The translations under genes were made by a program, and so were the position numbers. The notes beneath the pieces are model-generated. The model ran no database searches. It had not been told where the DNA came from and saw only the letters and a program-made list of their open reading frames with translations. This document shows, piece after piece, positions 46,967 to 58,120 of a stretch of 64,000 nt of DNA. This stretch comes from Phanerodontia chrysosporium (Eukaryota; Basidiomycota; Agaricomycetes; Polyporales; Phanerochaetaceae). Every line of letters begins with the position of its first letter. Within the stretch, counting starts at the first letter, position 1. The DNA is taken from NCBI GenBank assembly GCA_001910725.1, contig MJGA01000013.1, positions 434,001 through 498,000 on the forward strand, read 5' to 3'.

Positions 46967-48880
46967 CTACACTACGAAGCGCAGCTCGGGGTCGTCCCGC
47001 GTCGTGCGGAAGCGCGAGCTCGGGATCCGGACGGGCGCGGGCGGGCGCATCTCAAGCCACTCGTCCGTCGGCGCACGCACGACGTGCCCACAGTCGTCGT
47101 GCGTGACGGAAGTCTCCTCGACGGTGACGCTGAGCGGGTCGAACGACGCGTGCGAGCGCGTGAAGCGCAGGCGCGAGCGCACGCCGCTGCTCTGCGTGCG
47201 CGCGAGCGCGAGCGCAGCACCGTGCTCGCGCCGTCCGCCCGGCTGTGCGCCTGCTTGCGCAGGTGCAGCGTGATGCGGGACATCATCGTCACCGTGAGCC
47301 TGCCAAGGCGCGTGAGTACACACGCCTGCCAAGAGAATGCGGAGGAGGGCTTACAGATATTCGAGCCTGTGCGGGTGTGCCGGGCTCAGTATCGGGGCTG
47401 CGACCGGGGACGGGAGGCCGTGCGACGTACTGGGCTGTTATGTTCTGGAGGCCTGGCGGCGCGGTGGCGATCATGAGCGTGAGCACCAGGTTGACGGCGA
47501 AGATCACGCTGCCCGAGGCTGTCAGGGATGGATGAGACACCAAAAGGCAAGAGATCTCGCCTGTAGTAGAGGATTCCGTCGCGGAGGAGTACCTTGGCAA
47601 TCTTGCCTGCGGTCTTGTTCCGCACAGGGCCAAGTGTCCGTTTCAAAGTCAGAGCAAGGACAATCGTATCGTATACCAAGGGTAGCCATGCGGATGCAGA
47701 AGCAATGCCCCTCTACTTCAACGGTGAGATATGGGAGCAGTGGAAACAGGAGATATGAAGCACGCACACTTTAGAATCATCGAATATCATGGTACAAGCT
47801 GTGGTATTGCAGATCAGATATGTCTAAGCGCAGCACATAGCGGCCTACGTACCATGTATAGCACTGGAGTGTCGGACCGCTAGCTTTTCTTAAGTATGTA
47901 TGTGAAATGGTAAAGGGCCAAATACCACTCACGGATACCGTGAGACAATAGCCAGGCGTTAACACCGAATTCGATGCAGAAAGCGATGGCGACGAAGCCC
48001 ACGACGAGAGGCTTACGGTTATACATCGCCGAGACGCTGCATTGAATGACTTTAGCAGAGCAACACACATTGTCATCACCACAGAGCGTACCGTAGGAGC
48101 ATCATGAGCGCTGTCGTATTAATTCCGATGACGGTCATGCTTCCCTCGTATCTTACGAAGTGTTCGCATCTGTTCGCGACGGTTTATGAAGGTGAAAACG
48201 AAAGCTACCTGTACTATCGTACCTCTACCAAGAACGGTGAGTGTTGAACGAGGTCTCGTGGTGCAGGCACTCACTGTCCAAGTCCAGCTCGGTGAAAGAT
48301 AGGCTGAGTGGAAGATATATCAGGTTTTTTTGCCTACTGCAGAGTCAACCATTGACATACCGAATAGGTTTACAATAAAACCCAAAGGGGTGACATATCT
48401 GTTCTGGAGCCCATGTCATCTCAGTGGGAGCTGTGATATGAGTTTGAACCAATACACATACAATGGCAAATAGGATTACAACTGCAACTTGTCAATCTCG
48501 AGGTAGAGCCTCGTGTATGGTGTGTACTCACGTAGTCCTTTCTTCCCTTTCCAAATGTACTCGATCTAGTCTCATGAGTCACCATGTATGCGGACGGATT
48601 GCATAACCCGACACGCACCTCGTCACCAAAGGTCACGATGTGATCCCACACCAGTATCATAAAGCTCACAAAACCCATGTACTGCAGCACACCATCAGCA
48701 TCCGCACATCGATGTCGCGTTCCTGACCCTGGCGTACCGTAGTCACGCGCCTGTCAAGTGCATGTATGAGCGCCCGGGACCCACAAGCAAGCTCTAACGG
48801 GAGGGTACGTACGTCTCCGCAACATCCTGCAACAACGACGGGACCCCATCGGAGACACTGGCGTCCTCAATCCACCGCAT
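46967..48880 (-). CDS. DUF6533-like multi-pass membrane protein, one frameshift
   Basis: Mushroom-specific multi-pass membrane protein of unknown function. The first exons give a short leader and then YMGFVSFMILVWDHIVTFGDE joined to IEYIWKGKKGL, which is the DUF6533 hallmark (aromatic helix, Tyr/Trp-Asp-His, DEVxxIW). Further hydrophobic exons include MTVIGINTTALMMLLRV, RKPLVVGFVAIAFCIEFGVN, SVIFAVNLVLTLMIATAPP and RLTVTMMSRITLHLRKQAHS, giving about seven helices. The cytosolic tail changes frame at about 47196-47204, where one base appears missing in a GC repeat. Past it the tail reads SRLRFTRSHASFDPLSVTVE and ends at 46967. Exon borders in the middle part are approximate. Confidence 0.65.
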
Positions 48881-49697
48881 GGCGCAAAAACAGGAGCGAG
48901 TCGCGGGTGGTCGTGCGGACGGCTCTCGCGCGCATGCGCAGGGCGGGCATGTAACGAGACAGAAGCAGCAAAACCGCGGTGGCCGTTCCCCCCTCGCTCT
49001 GCTGCGCTCGACAGGCTTTATATGCACACGGGGCATGTGCCCCTTTGGAGAAGGTTTGTTCGCCTGGGCCCCTCCGAGCACTGGCCGGAGGTGCGAGCGG
49101 CTGTGTCGTGGCCCGCGGGCCTAGCGGCCGCTGCCCTGTAAAGGCTGCTTCCGGCGGTGCGGCGTGGGCAGCGTCTGCGCATCAGAGATGCAGGAAGCGC
49201 GGCGGAGGCGTGGACGGTGCGGCGTGCCCTCTGGGCGAGGAGGCGACATGGATCGGCCTGATGCGTTCATACGTAACATGCTTCCCGTGGGAGTCGAGAG
49301 GAGGGGGTAGAGGGTTTCTGTGATGTGCATCACAGGCCCACGACGACTTTACAGTGTCGCTGCTCCCAGGCTATAGAGAAAACGAACGGCGGTACGAGGG
49401 CACTCACTGCGGCCATCAGGAGCATGAACATCGCCTCTTTGCTTGCGGGTCAACCCTGTGTGATGACCCGCATAGGGCATCATGGACTTCTATGCACGGG
49501 ATGTCTATAGCCGAGGCTTTCTCATATACGGGTAGTAAGTCATAAGTAGACGTGTAAGTAGAATATCCAAACGCAGGATCGGTGGTACATACGGTATACA
49601 TAGGCATAACAGAGTAGGCAGGTAGGTGTCCAAAATATATCCACAGCTCGCAGAGCTAGACGACAAGGTATCATGATAGAATCTATGGAGAATAGTG
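48881..49697. other. intergenic
   Basis: Promoter of the DUF6533-like gene and 3' flank of the syntaxin gene; nothing else recognised. Confidence 0.4.
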
Positions 49698-50780
49698 TCA
49701 ACAGATGAAGGGAATGCCGGAGGCACAGCGGCCAACTACGATCAGGACACGTACTGCTAGAAGGACCACGGCCACGACGACAATGAGGACGAGCATCAGG
49801 CATATTGCCCTGCGCCCAGCCTTCCGCTGGTACTCGTGGGCCGTAGTAAGCTCATCGGCAGCTCCGGCAGTGTCAACAGCGATAGATGAAATGTTCGATT
49901 CGATGTTATCTGAGGAGCGTAGCGTCAGCGTCACTCAGGGAGAAGAGATCGAAATGAGGCTCTACCAATCATGTTTCCCTGCTCCTGCACCAGCGTCCCG
50001 AGATCCCGGAATATTTCGTGCAGTTCATGTATGCCGGTTTCGATCTCACGTATCTCGGCTTCTCGTTCCTGGATGAGAGACTCCTGGTGAGCGAGGTCCT
50101 GTGGGGAGAGCTGGTTCTGGAGGGCTTGGGTTTGGACTTGACGTTGTGATGGAGTGGGGCTCGTGGCCCGCTCTTCGCTGGACGCCCGGTAAGAAGACGT
50201 GACGCGAGAACAACAAGTGGTACGTACGCAGCATGCTCTTCTTCCACAGCATGTTTGACAGTCTCCACAACCGTGCGTTGGCGTTCGGCGCTGACCTGCT
50301 GTGCCCGCTGGAAGGCGACGAGGGACATTTGGAAATCATGGGACGTCTTCTGCAGGAGGTCTTGTGCTTGGGCTATGATGGATTTCATCAACAGCGGTCC
50401 GGGATATGTGATTGACAGGGCTTTGGTGGACATACCAGGGTAGCTTGCAGCGCCGCAAGCTTCTTCAAGTCGTCCGAACCGCGCTTTGCCATAGCGCGGG
50501 TCGTCTCCGTGAGATCATGCCTGCGCCGTCATTCTTCAGTCCACAACATCCTAGACTGAGTGCAGAAGACGTACAAAGACTTGCGCAGCTGCGCAGAATC
50601 ACGGTTCGTCCCCAGCTGGTCGACCAACTTCAGGATGCCCTGCACATTGGCGTTGATCTTGAAGACTTGGAGCGACAGCGAGGACTGCAGGCCAAGGAAG
50701 GCCGACTCTTCTGGGGACTGGGGCACGGTGCGCGAGCTGGCGGGGGTTGCGAGCCCCGCCTCTATGTCTTGGAAACTCAT
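49698..50780 (-). CDS. PEP12: t-SNARE syntaxin, Pep12 / syntaxin-7 type
   Basis: Endosomal Qa-SNARE that drives fusion at the late endosome/vacuole. The start is MSFQDIEAG. The N-terminal Habc region has LVDQLGTNRDSAQLRKSLHDLTETTRAMAKRGSDDLKKL, then FQRAQQVSAERQR. A Pro/Gln-rich linker leads to the SNARE helix IQEREAEIREIETGIHELHEIFRDLGTLVQEQGNMI-DNIESNI, in which the zero-layer Gln lies in TLVQEQG. The protein ends with a transmembrane anchor (AICLMLVLIVVVAVVLLAVRVLIVV). Five exons join in frame; two splice choices (acceptor CTGCAG before KTSHDF, and GTCCAG before EERATSP) were fixed by phase. Pep12 is preferred to Vam3 or Tlg2 on the N-terminal motif. Confidence 0.82.
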
Positions 50781-51070
50781 GGGTATACGGCGAAGGTGAC
50801 GGTAAGAAACAAGACGGGCGCCACACGCAGGCTCGCAGTGCGCATGCATGTGGGGTCCGTCGGGGTTCCCACACCATATATGGTAACCGTCGGCAGTGTA
50901 AGCGCCAGTCGCAAGCTGCACAACGCAGGACGACATTTCCAGGTATGTGCCATTTCATAGACGCCATAGATAATAGTACAAGCCGTAGAGAGCACAAGCA
51001 TATGTGGAACCATTACAACAGAGGTCCATGTGATAGCGCGAGAGAAAGAGGGACAGCGAAGGAAGGCATC

Positions 51071-52505
51071 TCATGAAGCACGGGTAGCCGTCGAGCCACT
51101 CTTGGAACGATGCATGACTATCCATGGGTGTTTGCGCACGTCTTTGAGCGGCAGGCGCTTCTCAGGGTCATATTGAAGGAGCTGAGAGCGTATAAGACAA
51201 CAATACATGCCGACAAGAATGGAGCACCAACCTTTACTATGAGGTCCTTTGCGTCTGGTGACACTTTGGAGGGAATCTTCAAGTCGACTCGCGCAATGCG
51301 TTTATAGGTCGCTAAAGAATAGAGAGTAGCTTGTTAGCTCGGGGACATGGCCGTGACGAGTTAAACTCACCATTATATCCTGTCAAGTCTTCGAAGGGCG
51401 GAGCTCCGACGATGAACTCGTAGGTCAGTACACCAAGAGCCCAGTAGTCGACCTTCTCGTTGTGCTCCTTGCCTTCGACCATCTCCGGGGGAAGATAGTC
51501 CAGTGTCCCGCACAGGGTCTTCCTCCGGTTGCCGGGGGCATGTACACTCCAACCAAAGTCGCCAATCTTCAGCTCTCCGTTGATACCCAGGAGCAGGTTC
51601 TCCGGCTTGATGTCGCGATGGATGACGTGCTTCGAGTGAAGATACATGAGGGCGTCGGCCATCTGGTCAATGTAGCGCGCGCTGCGCTTCTCGGTGAAAC
51701 ATCCGTGCTTCGTGAGCTGCTTGTAGAGCTCGCCCTTGCCCGCGAACTCGAGCATGAGGAAGATGCGCTTCTCGTCGTGGAAGTAGCCGTACAGCCGCAG
51801 GACGTTTGGGTGCCGCAGGTTTTGCTGAATCTCAATCTCGCGCCGGATCTGTTTCTCGACGCGCGACTGCACGATCTCGGACTTGTACAGGCACTTGAGC
51901 GCGAGGATGTAGTGCGGCTCGCACTTCGTGCGAACCATGTATACGCGCCCGAACTTGCCCTTCCGAGCGGCCGCCCAATGTCGAAGTCCGTCAGATGCCA
52001 TTCACGCGTTGGGCGGTATCTGCAACGGGTGAGGTTCGGGCTGCCAGCGCACGAAGCCGCCTCGTGCTTACCGTGCTACACTAGAGTCGAGCGCGAGCTG
52101 CTCTGCCGCCTCGCCGTACACCTTCTCCCCTCGGTTCTCATTGTCAATCTCGAACCCGCCGTCGTAACGCCCGATGTCTATCGTCTGTTGCGACACAGCT
52201 GGGACGGGGGCGGGAGCAGGGGCAGGTGGAGGGGCTGCAGCTGCAGCCTTCGTAGGGGAGGCGGGGCGCGATACAGGTCGTGTTCCTTGCTTCGTAGGTA
52301 TCGAGGAAGAGGATGCGGTCTTTTGCTGTCCCCCGGGGAAAGGGTTGGGGGCGGCGAATTTGGACAGGAGCTTGGAGACATTCTGGCCGTTCTGGCTCGG
52401 TTTCTTCTGGTGTGTCGCGGTCGTCGATTTGGTAGTCGTGGTGTTCTGTTTAGAGGATATCTCGAGGGCCGCAATTTGCCTCGTCACTGCGTTGACGGAG
52501 GTCAT
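51071..52505 (-). CDS. IPL1: Aurora-type serine/threonine kinase, one frameshift in the glycine loop
   Basis: Mitotic kinase of the chromosomal passenger complex. Exons 52072-52505, 51371-52019, 51232-51311 and 51071-51181. The N-terminal 150 residues are disordered (Thr/Gln/Ala/Pro-rich). The kinase domain follows [16 protein letters not shown] loop [10 protein letters not shown], Lys in [11 protein letters not shown], catalytic [17 protein letters not shown], activation segment [16 protein letters not shown] (Aurora-type Thr), and [13 protein letters not shown]. The end is [10 protein letters not shown] followed by a short tail. In exon 2 one base is missing at the CC pair 51963-51964 (plus strand), exactly between PLG and KGKFG. 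Exon phases only balance with that base. The gene is essential in fungi, so error is the likely cause. Confidence 0.92.
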
Positions 52506-53774
52506 GACGGGCGGTGTGTCGCGGAAGCAGGATGAACAACTCGAACCAAAACGTGCAAGAACGCGTTGGGCATATCTCGTCACGTGCTCGTGGAGGAATC
52601 TTGTTGAGACTCCGAGTAAATCCGCCCTGGCCAGAATCAGCTCCGCCGCATCTCCGCGAATCGTGGGGTGGCCGAAAACTACACGCCCCCGAGGGTAGAC
52701 TACGGTAAGGACCGAGCGCGATAAGCTATCCAAGTACTGTCTCGTGCAGTAAAAGGCACATTTAGAATGTATCAGCTGGAATGATACTGTAGACTGTAGA
52801 AGAAAGACGTATGCCCTCTGGTGACTGGCCAGGGCACATCCGGCGAGACACCGCTGCCTCTCAAGAACACATGATGACCGTCGACGGTCTATTGGAAGCC
52901 TTTATCTACTCGATCCTTCCACTCACTGTATATTTTTACGGTCATGGATGACGTCGTCGGGGCACCCGTGCGCGAGCCGTGTATCCACAAAGTCAAGATC
53001 ACATTTGTAATGATTCACTTCCTCAACGCCGTCCTGGGTGCGTTCTGCATTGAGGACAGCCCCCTACCAAGCATATCAAAGATTAGAACGCGCAGAGCGT
53101 GTCTGCAGGGTCGCCATGGATGACCAACTCTTAATTGTGCCCGTTGCCATGGACCGCGCCACGCGTCGACGACAGACAATTGCCCGCATCCCGGCGAAAA
53201 CATGCGGCAAGGGCGTCCGGCGCACCCGCCGGAGGACCCACAGAGTCCTCCCAGGCTGTCTCGAGTGCACTGGTGTCGAGTGACACGGATGCGCCCGCGG
53301 CGCCGTGCGCCTGGGCCGCATCTGCCTCTCTGGCACGCACCGCGTCCGCGCAGGCCCCTATGGCGAGTTGCGGGCGGGTGCGCGCGGTTTCCAGCGATAC
53401 GCGTGCAGACAATAGACGGGATCGGCTGCGACGCGTCTCCTGGCGTCCGCATTTGTGTGCGCCGTATAAGAATGCACCGGGCTGCAATGGAGGATGTCCA
53501 GTGCCTCGGACGCGCGAACCTTGCTGGCGTCACCGGGGCCCAGGAGCCAAGGCACGCCGACGACGACGACGGCCACATTGGATCTCGGTGCGCGCGGCGG
53601 TTGCTATGGGTAGATGTACACTGTGTATAACAAGTGTACGTCTGTCCATAGCTGCTGCCGCGCGGACGACGCGAGGGCCGGGCGAGCTTGAGATTCTCGC
53701 CGGGTGAGGTGCCTAGGTTTACGACATGCAGTGGCGCCAGCGGCGGAGAAAAAAGTGCGTATGCATTGTTTTAA
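52506..53774. other. 1.27 kb intergenic with a very GC-rich block
   Basis: Bases 53000-53720 are GC-rich and open in several frames on both strands at once, which is expected from composition alone. None shows a known domain or splice structure. Confidence 0.45.
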
Positions 53775-55380
53775 TCAAAATACGTACTCGAAGTCGATCC
53801 AGCGCGGTGTACCTAAGAAGACCTTCTCGATAGTGAAGTCATTCGCTTCGGCGGCGGTCAGGATATGATCCGATACGCGCTGAGAGGTGTTCCCGCCCGG
53901 CCCTGCAGATAGCCACCATTATTGTAAGCAAGTAGAGCAGAAATGAGTCACAGGACGTACCGAACGATTTATATTCGGCGTAGAAAGTGGTGTTCATAAT
54001 CACGGGTCTCGCACTGTCAAATGGCTTGAACCCTGGAGGCGCGATGCTGTCGTCCATGTACGTCCGAAGGAAGACCGTGGTCGCCAGATCGTTCCAGGGC
54101 GTCCTGCGATTCGAATGAGAAATGGAGCCATACACCGGCGAGGTTCGCGGTTACGAACCTAAGAAGCACTGCTCGGCGGTCACCGTTGTGGCGTTGGCAT
54201 CGGGCGACTGGAAGTCCGAATCGGCGATCAGGCAGAGCCATACTGCAGCGATACAAGAACGAAAACTCACGCGAATGATGCGCGACTCGGATATGTATGC
54301 CCCGTACCGGTTGCCCGGGGCATCCGTCAGGTTCGTACCCTTCCATGCTACAATTCCTCCGCCGCACGCCCTGTTCGCAAGGGTGACACTCTGGAACCAA
54401 CTTGTAATTCATTAGTCTTCATCTCCTAGTCGCACCTGGAAGATCGGCCTTACGCTGTCCCGAAACCGAATAGGTCTTGTATAAGTGTCAGCGCACGGCG
54501 CCTGACATTCTCGAGCTAGAGACTCACAGTCTGTTTGTCCGAATATGATGCTGTCGACGACATAGGTGCTTGCGTTTCTCCCAGTGTACCAAGTGTCCTG
54601 GTAGCTAGCGAATGTGCACCCATAGAAAGAGGCATTTGCGTACGAAATATCGGTCACGAGGGCTTGCGAGATGGAGAAGTTCGCCTACACAAAGGCCATG
54701 TCAGCCAGGGTGTAATTCGGAGTTCATGTTTTTTGACCACTCACTGCTCGGTTCTGGAAGTCGATGTTATACGCTTTAAAGTCAATGTTCCCGAAAAGGG
54801 GCTGGAGTGGCGCGCCAGTCGGGCCAGCACCAATGAGTGAGGCGTTGAAAGATGGTGCTACCGTCAGAACGGCAGATTGAGCATCGTCTATGCCGTTTTC
54901 CACGAACACGTTGTTCCATATTTGCACGAGGTTCCGAGTGGAGGCGTTGCCTGCGAGATCAAAAGCGGTTCGCGGGTCGAGTTGGCCCTTTTCTCGTGCG
55001 CATATGAGACGTACGACTGTTTACGCAGTGAGCCCTTACTTACCAATAAAGTCAGCGGAGCCGCCCTTGAGATGTTGACGGTCTCATGATAGACACCCTC
55101 TCCGATGAGGATGGTTGCGGCCCTCCCTTCAGGTCTGCTCGCTGTGGTGAGCTTGGAATCCAGTTGTTGAAGAGACCACTCACAAAGATTCTATTGCTTG
55201 CTGGACACTGGTGAAGTGTGCAGACGAGCTGTTTGCGGACACGAACAGTGTCCCTATCGGACACCCTACCAAAGGCGAGATTCCAAAAGGCTTTTTGAGC
55301 TGACACGCCAGGAACTTTGGCGAGAGTGCATGAGTGCACGCGGCCAGAGCACAGATGAGCAACGTCCTCAGCAGATGCAT
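53775..55380 (-). CDS. secreted pectin methylesterase (CE8), three apparent single-base losses
   Basis: Carbohydrate esterase family 8 enzyme that demethylates pectin. The signal peptide is MHLLRTLLICALAACTHAL. Family segments follow: SVQQAIESL, ATILIGEGVYHETVNIS, NLVQIWNNVFVENG, FKAYNIDFQNRA, GCTFASYQDTWYTG (QDT motif), IIFGQTDYLFGFGTA (catalytic Asp), RACGGGIVAWKGTN, GAYISESRIIR and LGRPWNDLATTVFLRTYMD (catalytic Arg), ending WIDFEYVF. Three places are one base short: the CC at 55043-55044 next to a splice donor, 54450-54453 (creating a TAA after FGFGTA), and the GGG run 54097-54099 inside LGRPW. With those restored all exons are in phase and every catalytic residue is present. A real pseudogene cannot be excluded here. 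Confidence 0.78.
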
Positions 55381-56046
55381 CAGTAGGTCCTGGAGATGAC
55401 TGGGCCGGCCGCTTGTCGAGGCTATATAAATGCATCGGGGACGCTGCATGACCTCTGGCGGCCCGCCTGACGCCGTCGGGCCAGCGGTGTCTCTTCGTGA
55501 GGTCTCGAGGACGAGTCAGACGACAGCTACAGCTGTGCACACGTCTGAGAGTGATGAAGAATCGATGTTGAGACCTGCTAAGTATACACTTGAGTTGAAT
55601 ATGAAGGAGGCCAATCGTAAGCCGTTGAGGCCACGTCGGCTCACAATCCGGCCAGATACCCGTAAAAAAGCCCAGTGGTTCGTAGGAGACCAATATTAGA
55701 TGGACACTTAGACCCATAGCTGACGATCACGTTTGCAAGTGAATATATGAGCTTTTCCTCAAGACTTTTGGGCTGGCCGAGGATGAGGGCAGAGGGTAGG
55801 GTTATCCGGCAAATGCCGATGTGGCCCTAAATTAGAAGGTAGTGTGCTTGTCCTCAAACCACCACGAGCCTTTTTCGCTCGCAGCAGCAACGCTGGTCTC
55901 TGATATGCTTGAAAGGTTGGTGGGATTCCTACAGCTTGAATCCACAGAATTATATGTTCAGTAACCGCTTTCTAGACCAGAGAGCTTCGACCGCAACCCT
56001 CGACCCAGTGCATGATTGGATAATCACAGCGCTAGCTTGAGTCACG
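55381..56046. other. divergent intergenic region, pectinesterase / sugar transporter
   Basis: 666 bp between a pectin-degrading enzyme and a divergently transcribed sugar transporter; a site for co-regulation is conceivable. A short frame at 55430-55699 is not convincing as a gene. Confidence 0.4.
55423..55430 (-). promoter_or_regulatory. TATA box of the pectinesterase gene
   Basis: TTTATATA on the minus strand, about 43-50 bp upstream of the start codon at 55380, well placed for a TATA element of an inducible secreted-enzyme gene. Confidence 0.45.
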
Positions 56047-58120
56047 ATGCCCGCGGACCTTGACGAGGTTCCAGAGCTCTCGCTTCGTCGGCATCGCTCC
56101 GAGAGTCTCTTCGACCTCGACTTCCACCATGGAGACGACAGACGTTGCTCAAGACGGTGCGCAGGGCCCTGTTTCCCCCTTGCACAGAACGTCCCGAATG
56201 TCGCCAGCGGCCCTGCTCACAGCGTCCTGCAACACGTCCGTGAGCTGAACACGAGGTCATTCAAGGCCTGGACGAACATTCCCAACTACGTTTGGTGCAC
56301 GATTTTTACCGCTCTCGGTGGATTTTGCTTTGGATTCGACACCGGCAGTATTGGACCCATGATCGTCATGTCCCAGTTCCGGAACCACTTCTTCGGTACC
56401 AAGGGCATCGACCCCACTGTCCAAGGTCTCATCGTCTCGTCCATCCTCTTGACCGCCTCTGTGTCGTCTGTCGTCTCGGGCCGCTGTCCAACAAGTTCTC
56501 GCGGACTCGCACCATCTCGTTCGGTGCAGTCGTTTTTGCTGCTGGCAGTGCCATAGCTTGTGCTTCTGGACCTTGCCGCAGCTTTTTGTTGGACGCTGCC
56601 TCGCTGGCGTGGGTGAAGGCCTGTTCCTCTCTGCTATCACAGTATATGCAGTAGAGATTGCTCCCGCATCGTCTCGAGGACGGCTTGGGACCGTCGTCCA
56701 GCTGTTTATCACCATCGGCATCGCTAGCGGTACGGAGTTTATCTCACGTTTTCGAAAAGAGGAGCTTACAGTATCGCAGGATATTTTGTCTGCTACGGAA
56801 CCTCCAAGATTCATTCTTCGCTCTCCTGGCGCTTCCCACTGGGTGTGCAAGCCATGGTCTCCATTATTCTGGCGGCTGGCTGCCCTTTCTTGCCTCATTC
56901 TCCTCGCTGGCTGCACCACGTCGGACGCCATGCCGAGGCACGTGTTGCATGGGAGCGACTCGGTGTCAATGCCGCTGACGTCGAGAAGACGGAGCAGGCA
57001 GCACGGAGAGAGGAGGTGCCCAGAGAAGGTCTCTGGAAGGAGATGAGGCAGATGTGGAAGAAAGGGATTCGAACCCGTACTGCTCTAGGAGTCTTCCTCT
57101 CCGGGATGCAGCAAGCGTCGGGAGTTGACGGTGTCCTCTATGTATGTGTGCTCTCTCCCTTGTGGTTTTCATAACTCATCCCTTTCTATCTCAGTATGCA
57201 CCAGTCCTGTTCTCTCAAGCTGGTCTGTCGAGCACGACGTCTTCTTTCATTGCTTCGGGCGTCTCTGGTCTCGTCATCATGACGCTTACTTTCCTCTGCC
57301 AGTTCTTCACTGACACTTGTAAGTCTTGTACACCTGATTTGGTACCGTATCTATCTCACATTCGTCCAAGGGGGACGCAGGCCATCCATGATCTATGGCG
57401 GGTCCGTTGTCGCCGGCTCCATGCTTATCATCGGGACGCTCTACGCCTCTGGCGCGACTGACCATGCTGGCGGCCGGTGGGCTGTCATCGCGCTCATCTA
57501 TCTCTTCATCATCGGCTATACCAGCACCTGGGGTATCTGTGTCCGGATCATCTGCAGCGAGATCCAGCCCACGCGGACTCGGGCCGCCGTGAGCAGCCTC
57601 GGGCAGTGTGCCAACTGGGTGCGTCCGCTCCGATAGACTTTTCGGTCTGACGCTCACTGGTCTCCAAGGCTGTCAACTGGCTGATTGCGTTCTCGACGCC
57701 GCTGTTCCTCGCCAAGTCGACTGCGGGCCCTACTTCCTATTCGGCGCCTGCTCGCTGGTAACGACGCTCGTCTGCCTTGCCTTCCAACCTGAAACTCGCG
57801 GTGCGTCCTCGAGGAGGTAGATGAAGCGTTTGCGCAGCCCCCGTGGAAACCTTGCTGGACAAGGCTTCCGCGGGCTTTGGCCCTCTACGCGGCGAGTCAG
57901 GGCGGAGACACATCGGCCATGACGAGGGCGAGTTCGAGTTGGACGTGATCCACCTTCCGAGGTCTGGTTTGATGCTGCTGTGTGTTATGGACCACAACTG
58001 ACATATCGCAGGCTCGCCAGAATGCTTCAGGTTCCGGAGTCTCGAGTCGCACGGGCCTCGGAAGCAACCAACCCGACGACCTCGAGTGCGCAAAGGACTA
58101 GAGCGCATACATGCAGCTAA
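56047..58120 (+). CDS. MFS sugar transporter, four apparent single-base losses
   Basis: Twelve-helix sugar porter of the major facilitator superfamily in the plasma membrane. After a polar N terminus come VWCTIFTALGGFCFGFDTGSIG (helix 1), GPLSNKFSRTRTI (cytosolic loop 2-3), LFVGRCLAGVGEGLF, VYAVEIAPASSRGRLG, YFVCYGTSKIHSSLSWRFPLGVQ, FLPHSPRWL, FLSGMQQASGVDGVLYYAPVLF, DTWGRRPSMIYGG, WGICVRIICSEIQPTRTRA, WLIAFSTPLFL and FQPETRG. These are standard sugar-porter motifs, and introns join them cleanly. One base is missing at each of 56478-56480, 56567-56570, 57807-57808 and 57847-57849; restoring them keeps one continuous conserved frame. The tail end is either a stop at 57999 or, using an intron at 57962-58011, a stop at 58118-58120. 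Confidence 0.8.

Noticed and set aside
53131..53707. Several overlapping 100-190 codon frames on both strands
   Set aside because: All frames are open because the block is GC-rich. None has splice support, hydrophobic pattern or known domain.
57066..57085. tRNA T-arm-like sequence (GGGATTCGAACCC) hinting at a tRNA gene
   Set aside because: It lies in an exon of the sugar transporter, coding for Lys-Gly-Ile-Arg-Thr, and no cloverleaf, anticodon arm or acceptor stem can be built around it.
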